Shown here: in pieces, positions 25,876-34,062 of the stretch
Layout: each line of letters begins with the position of its first letter
Position numbering within the stretch: the stretch's first letter is position 1
DNA from: Butyrivibrio sp.
Lineage (GTDB): Bacteria > Bacillota > Clostridia > Lachnospirales > Lachnospiraceae
NCBI GenBank assembly: GCA_023664865.1
Contig: JAMPEU010000004.1
Span: 1-51,626 of the forward strand
DNA length: 51,626 bases
Reading direction: 5' to 3'
The notes under the pieces: model-generated
What the model saw: only the letters and a program-made list of their open reading frames with translations
Databases searched by the model: none
Told to the model about the DNA's origin: nothing
Translations under genes and position numbers: made by a program

Positions 25876-26277
25876 ATGGATGAAGCAAAAATGAGACACT
25901 TGGAAATGATACTGGAAGTTATAAGCAGAATGGCAAGCAACTCTTTTGCCTTAAAGGGCTGGACAGTCACTTTAGTAGCCGGAATATTTACATTGTCAGG
26001 AGATGCTATTGGAACAAATTTCTGGTTTTTGTATATTCCGATTATCATTTTCTGGGGACTGGATGCGTTTTATTTATCGAAGGAGCGCTCTTATAGGTCG
26101 CTATATGAACACGTGGCTAGGTCAAGTCAAAATCAGATAGATTTTAACATGGACATCAGTGCTTTTTCTAGCATCAAAAAAAATAAATTATGGAACTGTC
26201 TAGTATCCCCAACAGAACTGCTTTTTTATCTCCCATTATCTGTTTTGTCGGGAGTGATAATTTTCATTATTGCCTGA
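25876..26277 (+). CDS. Small membrane protein beside the TIR gene
   Basis: 133 residues with a strong AAGGAG ribosome site. The first 30 residues are amphipathic (MILEVISRMASNSFALKGW), then two membrane helices follow at about 32-50 and 56-73, and a third at about 113-133. The NSFxLKGW motif before the first helix occurs in small proteins often found near TIR genes; this is from memory, not a search. It is divergent from the TIR gene. A role as membrane anchor, pore or sensor for the TIR protein is inference. No enzyme motif is visible. Confidence 0.7.
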   Translation: MDEAKMRHLEMILEVISRMASNSFALKGWTVTLVAGIFTLSGDAIGTNFWFLYIPIIIFWGLDAFYLSKERSYRSLYEHVARSSQNQIDFNMDISAFSSIKKNKLWNCLVSPTELLFYLPLSVLSGVIIFIIA

Positions 26278-26281
26278 TTAA

Positions 26282-26530
26282 TTACATATCCACATAACAT
26301 CCTCTGCACAAAAAATGTCGTTTTCCATAAGAGTACTTAGAATATTGGCTATACCCTGCCACAGTTGTCCATATATAATCATTCTCCGAAACTTTGGTGC
26401 AAAAACGATATTATACTTACCATTTCACTTTGTATGTGATAAACTATTACTATCCATTTGGATAACCTCCTTTGCTTATAATGCGGTTGGCGAACCTACA
26501 TTATTGTAGCACTGGAGGTTTTAAGCTGTA
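26282..26530 (-). mobile_element. tnpA: IS200/IS605-family remnant with broken tnpA
   Basis: On the minus strand from 26456 the frame reads MDSNSLSHTK, stop, NGKYNIVFAPKFRRMIIYGQ and ends at 26282. This is the beginning of an IS200 TnpA transposase in which a TGG codon became TGA, and the part with the HUH motif and catalytic Tyr is missing. GGAGG precedes the ATG. Upstream, to about 26530, lies the end of the element with paired ACCTCCAGTG-type sequence. It is dead. From 26531 to 26699 a GC-rich hairpin (26565-26602) is visible but no gene. Confidence 0.8.
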
Positions 26531-26699
26531 AGTTGAAACAGATCCTTTCTCTAGCAAAAAGAGCAGGAGCAGGTATACCCCACATAAGTTATTCCTGCCC
26601 CTGATTAGAACTATCTATTTTCACGACAGTCCGCTATCTAAAAAACGCAAATTTATTGTATTGACTTAATTGTGTTTCCCAAAATATAGCATATATCGT

Positions 26700-27659
26700 T
26701 TATAGAAGCAAGTTCCAGTAGTTTCTTGCATTTTCAATAGAAAATGAGTTCCATCGACTGACATATTGAAGAAGGCTTTGATTTTTGCTGTTTCCGGAAG
26801 CAAGAGCGTTTAATGTATCCTGCATCATCGTTATGGAATCGTCTACGGACTTTTCACCACTTAATAGCATTTTGAAATGCTTTCTCCAACTTTCAGTTGC
26901 GTTGTTAATATCAGATTCTTCTACCTTCACATTTCCAGCTTTTTGGATATTTTTTTCCTCCTCATCCATTGGAATAGCCCTCTTAGATGCTGTCCAGTCA
27001 TACAGAGTAGCTAAAAGTTCATTTGAAATTTCACGCGATGAACGATATCCAGCCAAAATCTTCGCATTATGCTCGTAATACTGGTCAATCAGATTGCTGA
27101 AACTGTCTCTCATATTTTCCGGCACAAATTTTTCAGAAAACTGTCTAAGCGCAGCTGTTGACGATTCTAATTCAAATCTAGCAGCATAGGAAGATAATTG
27201 GTCTGAATCCGACTGTTCTTCTTTTATATTACCACAGACACTGTTCATACCGTAAGTAATTCCAGATAGAATACGATCAATCTGTAAAACTTCGTCATCG
27301 CTCAGTTTATCATAAAATCCCATTTCCGATAACGCGTCGCTGATAATACCAAATTGCGTACCAATCCGGTTAAACGCATTTTCTGGATTTAAAAAACCGT
27401 ATTCCTGGCGTATGCGTTCTTCTTCGGCTCTCTGTGCTTCTTTTCGTTCCTGAATACTGTTCATAAATTCAACAGACTCCGGCGAAATTGTTACAACAGC
27501 ACCTTTCAGTTTTTCTTTTAAGCCTTCTGCGGCATCATCTGCGGTTTGACGCTCTTCCGGTGTGGAAAGATCAGAAAAAGTCTGACGATTCTTTTGTATC
27601 ATTCGATTTTCGTAGACACCGCCCGAAATTGCAACATTATAATTGATTTCAGTTCCCAT
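26700..27659 (-). CDS. Unknown 319-residue protein of the agr output region
   Basis: I do not recognise this family. The protein is soluble, helical and Glu/Gln/Asn-rich, with no signal peptide or membrane helix. A charged segment near residues 70-85 (RKEAQRAEEERIRQEYG) is likely coiled-coil. It starts at an ATG with AGGAGG seven bases upstream, 80 bp after the secreted PPC-type protein, so the two probably share the transcript from the Agr-box promoter at 29.28 kb. Proteins of this look occur as cytosolic or non-classically exported factors in Clostridia; that is only an impression. It is the last gene of the agr-linked run. Confidence 0.75.
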   Translation of the reverse strand: MGTEINYNVAISGGVYENRMIQKNRQTFSDLSTPEERQTADDAAEGLKEKLKGAVVTISPESVEFMNSIQERKEAQRAEEERIRQEYGFLNPENAFNRIGTQFGIISDALSEMGFYDKLSDDEVLQIDRILSGITYGMNSVCGNIKEEQSDSDQLSSYAARFELESSTAALRQFSEKFVPENMRDSFSNLIDQYYEHNAKILAGYRSSREISNELLATLYDWTASKRAIPMDEEEKNIQKAGNVKVEESDINNATESWRKHFKMLLSGEKSVDDSITMMQDTLNALASGNSKNQSLLQYVSRWNSFSIENARNYWNLLL

Positions 27660-27738
27660 ATAAACACCTCCTTGTATTCATGGTATATATATTAGTTATC
27701 GGTCAGTATTGTTAGCATAATAACAATATATTTTATAT

Positions 27739-29088
27739 TTAGTGATTAAGCAGATACTCATATGCAAAATGATAAAAATACTGGACATTGGATGTAATAG
27801 GAGTTCCATTGCTTTCAAATGCAACTGGAACAATGTCATAAAAATGTACGGCAACTCCAGAAACATTAGAGCTATACGTTCCAACACCTGAGCCAATATC
27901 TAACTGAATTTTAAATCTTCCCTGACTGTCAGTTCTACCGCTTGCAGGAATTGTCAAGTTATTATATTTTATAGTTATTTTAATAACAACATCTGCGTTA
28001 GCTAATGGACTTCCTGCAGAATCATATGCAATACCCTCAACATATGAATTGGGAAAGACTCTCCAATAAGGACCATTTACATAATTATTTATTGGTTCTG
28101 CAGTATCACCCGCATGAGTTACCACAACGCTTGTTGCCTGAACACGCGTATCTCCGCTTAAAGTATATGTAGAATTATAATCATTTCCATAAGTAGAACA
28201 ATAAACTTTAAAGTAAAAAGTCCCCTGTGGCAAATCAACATTGTACTTTATATCCTGATTCAAAGTGGCAAGTTTATATCCATTTGGACCTAATATATCT
28301 ACTTTATATACGTTATTACTACTGGAATTATTATTCTTCAAGTAAATATTCAGTCTTCCAGCTGAATTTATTACATATTTTTGAATATCAATATCGAATT
28401 TATTATCAATGGTTCCAGTAACACTATAATCCACATTGGTAAAGGAATATGCATCCTGTAACCTGTCATCTGCCTCTTGGCTATCATAATAAACAGATAA
28501 AACAACAGAAAGAGAATATTGATTGACCGCATCATGTCCGGAATATCCATTTACCATTACAAAGTATACGCCGCCTTCAATCATACGAGAAAAGTGTTCA
28601 ATATTATCAGTTGATTCCATACCGTCTATCATTGCAATTATGCCTTCTGCATCATTGTATTGGAACAAATAAATATCGTAATCAACATTAGATGAATTTG
28701 TAAAATTCAAATCTAACGTAAGTTTTCCTGCGTTTGCTGCGAAAGCATACCATCTTTGCTGACCATCTTCTGTAATGGCATCATTAACAATCGAATTTAC
28801 CGGAATAATTCTTGCGTTATCAGCATCCGTGTTATCAGCATCTGCCATTGGCATAACATTGATATCCATATTTTCGCCTACAAAAAATTCATGTTCGATA
28901 TTTGCAAAATTTTTTGCGGTTTCTTGCGTCATAGATTCTGAATTATCTATAATCACAATTTCTTCTTCAGGAATAAGTTCATCTGCATTTTCTTCTGCAT
29001 TAACAGTTAAAGGATTACATAGCAGCCCACATAATAGAATAAAAGCTACCACCTTCTGTTGAATTTTAGTATTTAACTTCATTTTCAT
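27739..29088 (-). CDS. Secreted protein with PPC-like and carboxypeptidase-regulatory-like domains
   Basis: 449 residues with an N-terminal signal peptide (KMKLNTKIQQKVVAFILLCG, cleavage probably near VNAEE, residue about 31). Two beta-sandwich modules of the pre-peptidase C-terminal type follow: about 95-205 (QRWYAFAANAG, YDIYLFQYND, YFVMVNGYSG) and about 220-320. A C-terminal carboxypeptidase-regulatory/Ig-like fold (about 355-430) contains AYDSAGSPLANADV and SGRTDSQGRFKI. No protease domain or cell-wall anchor is present, so it is a free or weakly bound extracellular binding protein. The start has AGGAG; Met1 or Met3 are equally possible. An Agr-box promoter lies about 190 bp upstream. Confidence 0.8.
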   Translation of the reverse strand: MKMKLNTKIQQKVVAFILLCGLLCNPLTVNAEENADELIPEEEIVIIDNSESMTQETAKNFANIEHEFFVGENMDINVMPMADADNTDADNARIIPVNSIVNDAITEDGQQRWYAFAANAGKLTLDLNFTNSSNVDYDIYLFQYNDAEGIIAMIDGMESTDNIEHFSRMIEGGVYFVMVNGYSGHDAVNQYSLSVVLSVYYDSQEADDRLQDAYSFTNVDYSVTGTIDNKFDIDIQKYVINSAGRLNIYLKNNNSSSNNVYKVDILGPNGYKLATLNQDIKYNVDLPQGTFYFKVYCSTYGNDYNSTYTLSGDTRVQATSVVVTHAGDTAEPINNYVNGPYWRVFPNSYVEGIAYDSAGSPLANADVVIKITIKYNNLTIPASGRTDSQGRFKIQLDIGSGVGTYSSNVSGVAVHFYDIVPVAFESNGTPITSNVQYFYHFAYEYLLNH

Positions 29089-29263
29089 TTTCTCCTTTCA
29101 ATTTAAAAATATTTTAGTCATTTGCGAAACGCCAAAATTCCCATGAATACGAAATCCTTTTATAACAGTATAGCACCTCCTTCCGAACTTTCGTGGTTTC
29201 ATATACAATAAAGAATATAAAAATTTGTATATGAATATATTCGCTTATTTTCTATAAATTGTT

Positions 29264-29303
29264 AATAGTGTTTTTATAATGTACAGTTTTTTGTCCTGAC
29301 GTA
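29264..29303 (-). promoter_or_regulatory. Agr box 1 with promoter, upstream of the 449-residue secreted protein gene
   Basis: On the minus strand the 23-bp box (29281-29303) reads TACGTC, two bases, GACAAAAA, two bases, TGTAC, and is followed after exactly 13 bases by TATT. The same layout occurs at 30976 and 31801. The box overlaps the last codons of the doubtful small frame next to it. Probable binding site of the LytTR regulator AgrA. Confidence 0.7.
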
Positions 29304-29570
29304 TAATTCAATATTACCCCAACTTGTTAAGTAGATCTTAAGAATATCACTAATCCACATTTGCCATATTGGAATATCACCTATAGTTTTGATATATTCA
29401 TAATTACCTTGTTTCACTATCTTCCATTCATTCTGAGAGAAGTAAAATGATATCCTTCCTAAAGAATGTTTCAGTTTTACAGTTGAAGTAAGACCAGTAC
29501 CCTTTTCTTTCTGCGTAGATTCTGAAAAACTGAAATCTCTTCCCGCTTTCGCACTGATTACATTAGACAT
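29274..29570 (-). CDS. Doubtful 98-residue frame in the agr output region
   Basis: An open frame from Met at 29570 (SNVISAKAGRDFSFS to ELYVRTKNCTL). It has no good ribosome site, begins directly after the terminator of the preceding gene, and its last seven codons are the Agr box. Composition is protein-like (YFSQNEWKIVKQGNYEY), so it may be the remains of a gene rather than a working one. No family is recognised. Confidence 0.3.
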   Translation of the reverse strand: MSNVISAKAGRDFSFSESTQKEKGTGLTSTVKLKHSLGRISFYFSQNEWKIVKQGNYEYIKTIGDIPIWQMWISDILKIYLTSWGNIELYVRTKNCTL

Positions 29571-29576
29571 TGTCGC

Positions 29577-29617
29577 TAAAAAACCGCTTGGTCTATGATT
29601 CTGGGCCAAACGGTTTT
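29577..29617 (-). terminator. Rho-independent terminator after the 149-residue secreted protein gene
   Basis: On the minus strand AAACCGTTTGG pairs with CCAAGCGGTTT around a 14-base loop, followed by six T. It closes the transcript begun at Agr box 2. Confidence 0.85.
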
Positions 29618-29659
29618 AAATGCGCACATACTTCAAATTATTAACAAACTACGCAAACC

Positions 29660-30109
29660 TTAATACTCATAATTTACAGTTACACTCATTGTTACCGTTG
29701 AAGCAGGATATATACTTCCATGCGTTGTGTAACCTGAATTAACAATATAAGCCGTCCATGTACCTTTAGGGTCTTCCCCATTAAATTTACTTATATTATA
29801 ATCTGTTGTACTAGAGAGCGGTCCCGACGCAGAATATACTGTCCCACTTGGACTAATCAGGTATACCGTATACGGATCTGTGCCTGATGCTACATTATAT
29901 GCTATCTTAACGCTCGTAATAGACGCGCCGCTCGGTACACTACCGGATGAAAATGTAGACACATTCGATTTTCCTCCGCTAATAGCATTCAGCTTAGATG
30001 TACTCTTGCTGAAAAAGCTTGATGCTGCAAATACCTGCATTGAAAACATCATACATACCATAATACAAGCCATAACAGCCGTAAGTGTTCTTTTTATTGT
30101 CACTTTCAT
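29660..30109 (-). CDS. Small secreted beta-sandwich protein (P-domain-like)
   Basis: 149 residues from the ATG at 30109, which has AGGAGG eight bases upstream; the longer frame starts without one. A clear signal peptide (KRTLTAVMACIMVCMMFSMQ) ends at VFAAS near residue 27. The mature part is Ser/Thr/Gly-rich with alternating strands. DPKGTWTAYIVN with preceding YLISPSGTVYS resembles the proprotein-convertase P domain, a calcium-dependent beta-barrel that normally flanks subtilases; here it stands alone. It follows the unknown 232-residue gene by 70 bp and shares its Agr-box promoter. Function unknown, but extracellular. Confidence 0.8.
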   Translation of the reverse strand: MKVTIKRTLTAVMACIMVCMMFSMQVFAASSFFSKSTSKLNAISGGKSNVSTFSSGSVPSGASITSVKIAYNVASGTDPYTVYLISPSGTVYSASGPLSSTTDYNISKFNGEDPKGTWTAYIVNSGYTTHGSIYPASTVTMSVTVNYEY

Positions 30110-30179
30110 ATTATTTTGCCTCCTATAGTATAAGTTTTGAAGTATATGCCATATAAACAAGTATCTATAGAGCAATCTC

Positions 30180-30878
30180 CTAAACACGATAATCGACAGA
30201 TTTACTCACAAAGGTATTTCCTTTCTGCGCAAGCGTACTCTCCACTGACTCCCTTGTAATGTCATCTAATGCACCAGAGGGTATGGAATCGCCATATGCC
30301 CATGTAGAGTCAACTGACTTAATCGATGATACAAACGCTTGCGAATAGACCTGAATATACTTATTCAATGTCCAGCCTGCTGACAATCTATCATCTGACT
30401 TCATCTGCTTATACATATCTACAAATATTTCAGTCTTTCCTGTTCCATCCCCCATGCCACCTTTGGTCAAAAAATCATTTTTCACGAATTCAAACATTTT
30501 ATCTTTGCTGTTTTCGGGAATGTCAATAATCTTTTTATAGCTATCGCCTGTTTCATCTGTTACAAGAAGACCCGTCAATCCTGTAGTCGGTTCAACCCAT
30601 TCTCCTTTTGAGTTGTAGTTTTTCATCAGGTTTTTAATAGCTTGAACACACGTAAACATACTGCCAGTACAGCCATTCTTTGTCATTTGTTGAATAACTG
30701 CTTTGTACTGCTTACTGTTTGTATCAATACCTGCCGCTTTCAACTGTGACTGTATTGAACTGCTGTTTAATTGCGAAAACTGAAACATACCTGGTAAGGT
30801 TGAGTCCATCCCCCATGTTGTCTTTGCTCCTCCAAACATATTTTGAATGAGATAGCTATTATTCCTAATACTATTCAT
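30180..30878 (-). CDS. Unknown 232-residue protein, first gene of an agr output unit
   Basis: No family recognised. There is no signal peptide, yet the N-terminus (NSIRNNSYLIQNMFGGAK) and the helical repeat-like middle (SIQSQLKAAGIDTNSKQYKA) resemble proteins exported by unusual routes or flagellar/cell-surface accessory proteins of Lachnospiraceae; that is an impression only. It has a strong AAGGAGG ribosome site seven bases before the ATG. Agr box 2 lies about 100 bp upstream, so expression is probably triggered by the autoinducer. It precedes the small secreted P-domain-like protein in the same transcript. Confidence 0.75.
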   Translation of the reverse strand: MNSIRNNSYLIQNMFGGAKTTWGMDSTLPGMFQFSQLNSSSIQSQLKAAGIDTNSKQYKAVIQQMTKNGCTGSMFTCVQAIKNLMKNYNSKGEWVEPTTGLTGLLVTDETGDSYKKIIDIPENSKDKMFEFVKNDFLTKGGMGDGTGKTEIFVDMYKQMKSDDRLSAGWTLNKYIQVYSQAFVSSIKSVDSTWAYGDSIPSGALDDITRESVESTLAQKGNTFVSKSVDYRV

Positions 30879-30958
30879 TACTCATCCTCCTTGATAGAAT
30901 AATTTAAAATCCCTTTTTTATAACTATAATGTGATTCGTCAACTTCTTAAGATTTATT

Positions 30959-30998
30959 AATAGCGTTTTTCATACGTACAACTTTTTGTCCTGATGTA
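30959..30998 (-). promoter_or_regulatory. Agr box 2 with promoter, upstream of the 232-residue gene
   Basis: Minus strand: TACATC, two bases, GACAAAAA, two bases, TGTAC (30976-30998), then 13 bases, then TATT. This matches boxes 1 and 3 in sequence and spacing. Between agrB and the output unit. Confidence 0.7.
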
Positions 30999-31011
30999 CA
31001 CATTGGCACAA

Positions 31012-31593
31012 TTAGGATTGATTTATGGACTGTAATTTCCCCAAAATAGTCAAAAGAGTATCCATAGTCAACCCAATTGTATACAATGTAATAATGTATC
31101 CGACCCTTAATCCAAGTGTTGCGATATAGACCACAGAAAAAATCACCGATAGTATTCTAAGTCTATGCCTAAAGCAGACTATATCCTCTAAATCTAAATT
31201 CCTGTTGCTGTTCTGTATCGGCGACAGCTTTAGCAATACGATTATGTCAATAATTGATATCGTTGCTGCTCCCCACCAACTAATGTTTAGTTCTGTTGCT
31301 AAAAGAGATATAAAAACCATGGTACAAGAAAACAAGAAACACCCAATTCTCGTTTGAGCGTGAAACCCCCCTGTATTACGCCGAAACAAAATAAAAATAG
31401 CAAAAATAACGAAGAACTCAAATGTTTTCTTCATATAAACTGCCATTATCAGATATGAAACAAAATGTATACTCTTTAATAATGTAACTTCTGTACCAAA
31501 CCTGTACGCATCAACATCTTCGTCACTAATAAGTTTACTTTCTATTAAGCTGTACATAATTTTATCAACAATATGTTCATATAGTGTTTTCAT
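31012..31593 (-). CDS. agrB: AgrB-type peptide-processing membrane protease
   Basis: Integral membrane cysteine endopeptidase that cuts the AgrD precursor and closes the thiolactone ring. The 193 residues match the family. The catalytic pair is visible as His in GGFHAQT and Cys in RIGCFLF, seven residues apart (near 77 and 84). About five to six hydrophobic segments surround it. The start overlaps the agrD stop (ATGA), so synthesis is coupled. Agr box 2 lies just after its end. The family includes AgrB of Staphylococcus and similar clostridial proteins; the assignment is firm, while the exact peptide product is inferred. Confidence 0.93.
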   Translation of the reverse strand: MKTLYEHIVDKIMYSLIESKLISDEDVDAYRFGTEVTLLKSIHFVSYLIMAVYMKKTFEFFVIFAIFILFRRNTGGFHAQTRIGCFLFSCTMVFISLLATELNISWWGAATISIIDIIVLLKLSPIQNSNRNLDLEDIVCFRHRLRILSVIFSVVYIATLGLRVGYIITLYTIGLTMDTLLTILGKLQSINQS

Positions 31594-31733
31594 TTCTTGC
31601 CATTCTTTTTGAATTTTTTCACAGACTCAGGCATTTTCGGCTGATATCCCCAAAATCCACAAGCGGCCTCGGTTTCTGATTTAATATTTACATTTACTGC
31701 TTTTACTAATAATTTTGAGAGTAACTTTTTCAT
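31590..31733 (-). CDS. agrD: AgrD-type autoinducer peptide precursor
   Basis: 47 residues, strong AGGAGG ribosome site eight bases before the ATG. An amphipathic N-terminal leader (KKLLSKLLVKAVNVNI) is followed by the core ACGFWGYQ and a tail KMPESVKKFKKNGKK. In AgrD the Cys forms a thiolactone with the residue four positions on, giving a ring of Cys-Gly-Phe-Trp-Gly; a six-residue ring ending at Tyr is also possible. The Pro-containing tail PKMPES matches the AgrB recognition region of clostridial AgrD. The tail is basic rather than acidic as in Staphylococcus. It lies directly before agrB. Confidence 0.88.
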   Translation of the reverse strand: MKKLLSKLLVKAVNVNIKSETEAACGFWGYQPKMPESVKKFKKNGKK

Positions 31734-31783
31734 ATAAACTCCTCCTTTTTTGTTCCATTTTATTTAAAACAGACTATTTTAAC

Positions 31784-31823
31784 AATATTTTTTTACTAAT
31801 GTACAGTTTTTTGTCGCGACGTA
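31784..31823 (-). promoter_or_regulatory. Agr box 3 with promoter, upstream of agrDB
   Basis: Minus strand: TACGTC, two bases, GACAAAAA, two bases, TGTAC (31801-31823), 13 bases, TATT. It lies between the agrC terminator and agrD, about 68 bp before the agrD start, which suits autoinduction of the peptide operon. Confidence 0.75.
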
Positions 31824-31869
31824 CAACGATATTATACTTGACAAATCATTTTATCCCTATATTGACAAA

Positions 31870-31897
31870 AAAGGGATTTCAATCATGAAACCCCTTT
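31870..31897 (-). terminator. Rho-independent terminator at the end of agrC
   Basis: On the minus strand AAAGGGGTTTCA pairs with TGAAATCCCTTT (one mismatch) around a 4-base loop, followed by T residues. It overlaps the agrC stop codon. It separates the regulator operon agrAC from the peptide operon agrDB. Confidence 0.8.
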
Positions 31898-33194
31898 AAT
31901 CATCTCTCTTATTCAGTAAAATATCGCATACTAGCAAATTATTTATATTTTTGTATGTAATGCTTCCAAAATAGCTGTCAATACAATGCTGTATATTCAA
32001 TAGTCCTATTCCATTGCTTTTCATCGCAATGTAATCAATTTTACAATTATCTATTGGAACCGGTTCACACACACTATTTTGAATTCTGATTGATAACATA
32101 TCCTTGTATGCATTCGCTTTTAACCCTATATATCTTTTATCAGTACACTTACTGCTTGCTATTATAGCATTATCAATCAAATTTCCAAATAGCGTGGTAA
32201 TGTCAATGGGCTCCATAAAATTAACATCAATGGAATCAACATCAATTTGAAAATCAATTTCCAGCTTTTTAGCGGATCTTAATTTTTCTGATAATAAACA
32301 ATTTAACGTTGGATTATTCGTATATTCTAATGGAATCAGAGGACTAAGCATTTCATTAATTTTGCCTACATATTCAATAGCCTCCTTCTTTAGATCTTCC
32401 TGATATAGAGTCTCCATCATTTTTATATGCTTATCAACATCATGCAAGATTGAAACAGCCGTAGCGTATTGCTCTTTCTGTATTTCATAACCTTCATATT
32501 GTATTCTTTGCTGCTGCTTCATCATTTCAACTTGCAATTTGTAATATTTTCGCTCATCATAAAATCTAATAAAATATAATAAATACATATTAGCAAGGAG
32601 TGTGCAGCATATGTTAAACAACAATATTAGAGGTTTCTCTCTATCAGATATCACCGCAATTGCCAAAATATTAGCTATACTATATACAAACAATACTATG
32701 TATAAAATATATTGAGTTGTTGTTCTTATTAAATTCTTTTTCCATAATCTGCTAAATATAACATTATAAAGAATCAGTAAAGTTATTTTAGAAAATGCAG
32801 TTTCAATGCTCTGCAATATTTCTCGGTTTTGTGGCAAAACATTAAACGATACCAGAAGTGCATCTATTAAAAAAACTCCTAACCCTTCTGATACGATAAT
32901 AATAATATATAATATTTCTGTTTCTAATACTCTAATAAATTTTTTGCTATTTTTTTCAAAATAGAGTATAAAACTAATAAGTCCAAATAAAATAATGTGC
33001 GCACCGCCATTTAAAAATGGATTCATATACATATTTACAAACGTAAGCAAACATACGCTTACCAAGTATGCAATCACGTATATATATCGCCTATTATAGC
33101 TTTTTAAGTACCAATCATTTAAAAACTGAAATAGAATGCCAACAATTATGACACATGATATAAAAGAACAAAGTAATAAAATTACTGCTGTCAT
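31896..33194 (-). CDS. agrC: AgrC-type GHKL sensor histidine kinase
   Basis: Membrane receptor for the autoinducer peptide, 432 residues. Six to seven hydrophobic segments fill residues 1-215. The phosphoacceptor region reads SILHDVDKHIKMM near residue 250, and the ATP-binding domain of the HATPase_c_5 (GHKL) type shows its N box in FGNLIDNAI and a G box in MKSNGIGL. It begins 2 bp after the agrA stop, so the two are one operon. AgrB, AgrD and AgrA next to it make the assignment firm; direct binding of this peptide is inference. Confidence 0.92.
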   Translation of the reverse strand: MTAVILLLCSFISCVIIVGILFQFLNDWYLKSYNRRYIYVIAYLVSVCLLTFVNMYMNPFLNGGAHIILFGLISFILYFEKNSKKFIRVLETEILYIIIIVSEGLGVFLIDALLVSFNVLPQNREILQSIETAFSKITLLILYNVIFSRLWKKNLIRTTTQYILYIVLFVYSIANILAIAVISDREKPLILLFNICCTLLANMYLLYFIRFYDERKYYKLQVEMMKQQQRIQYEGYEIQKEQYATAVSILHDVDKHIKMMETLYQEDLKKEAIEYVGKINEMLSPLIPLEYTNNPTLNCLLSEKLRSAKKLEIDFQIDVDSIDVNFMEPIDITTLFGNLIDNAIIASSKCTDKRYIGLKANAYKDMLSIRIQNSVCEPVPIDNCKIDYIAMKSNGIGLLNIQHCIDSYFGSITYKNINNLLVCDILLNKRDD

Positions 33195-33196
33195 AT

Positions 33197-33946
33197 TTAA
33201 TGGAATGAATCATGCAGGTATTCATTCATCCTTTCCCTAAATTCTTTGACTCTTCTTTGTGACAATGGGACATTTCCGCCGGTATCCAACAGAATGTCAT
33301 ACATTTTAATCCGCATAACCCTCTCCAAATTAACCAGTATCCCGCGGCAGCACATTTCAAAGCCCAGAGGACGCATTTTTTCTTCAAGCTTGTTCATTGC
33401 CTCGGTATATATGTACTCTGTCGATTTTGTCACAATCTTTATTTCTTTCTGCATTTTTATATATTCAAAATACACAATCTCTTTGACAGGGATTGATAAG
33501 ATAGATTTTACCACGTCTTTCCCATCAAGGCTATATCTCACATTATGGAAATCCATCAATAGATCCTGCATACCCTCGCTGTCCTCGAAAAACTCCTTAA
33601 TCTGCTCCTCGACAGCGGGAGCCTTTAATGGTTTTTCCAAAAACGCGAACGCATGTGTCCGATTCATTGCCTCCTTACAGTAATTCCCGAAGTTTGTCTG
33701 GAAGATGATTTTTGTAGAGCGGTTTTTCCTGTGGATATACTTGCCAATCTCTATTCCGTCTTCTCCATTCATAACAATATCCAGGAATATCAGATGAAAA
33801 AGTGATGCTGTCTGCATCAAACTCTCGCCTGATTCATATTCCTGAATATCATAGTTCATAGAATACTTATCCATAACCTCTTGAAGTATAGCTTTCAAAT
33901 GTACAACATCCTTTTTCTCGTCATCGCAGATTGCTATGTTTATCAT
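33197..33946 (-). CDS. agrA: AgrA-type LytTR response regulator
   Basis: 249 residues: receiver domain (1-120) with acidic pocket CDDE near residue 8 and phosphoacceptor Asp in LIFLDIVM (near 55), Lys in FLEKPLK, then a LytTR DNA-binding domain (about 145-240) including KEIVYFEY and NLERVMRI. LytTR proteins bind spaced repeats upstream of the -35 region; three such sites with conserved spacing exist downstream in this locus. Weak GGGGAA ribosome site. No Agr box was seen before agrA itself, so agrAC seems not to be autoactivated in the same way. Confidence 0.92.
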   Translation of the reverse strand: MINIAICDDEKKDVVHLKAILQEVMDKYSMNYDIQEYESGESLMQTASLFHLIFLDIVMNGEDGIEIGKYIHRKNRSTKIIFQTNFGNYCKEAMNRTHAFAFLEKPLKAPAVEEQIKEFFEDSEGMQDLLMDFHNVRYSLDGKDVVKSILSIPVKEIVYFEYIKMQKEIKIVTKSTEYIYTEAMNKLEEKMRPLGFEMCCRGILVNLERVMRIKMYDILLDTGGNVPLSQRRVKEFRERMNEYLHDSFH

Positions 33947-34062
33947 ACTTATTCCCCTATCGCAAATTAATGATATTTTTTACTATTATATATTGTTATT
34001 CTATATAATTCTATATAATCTTGCATTAATGTCAGAACATTGTTAACGGTGCTAAAGTTCAA

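Noticed and set aside
29274-29609. 111-residue frame starting MAQNHRPSG
   Set aside because: Its first codons are the terminator hairpin of the preceding gene; if a gene exists it starts later, and I list only the shorter form at low confidence.
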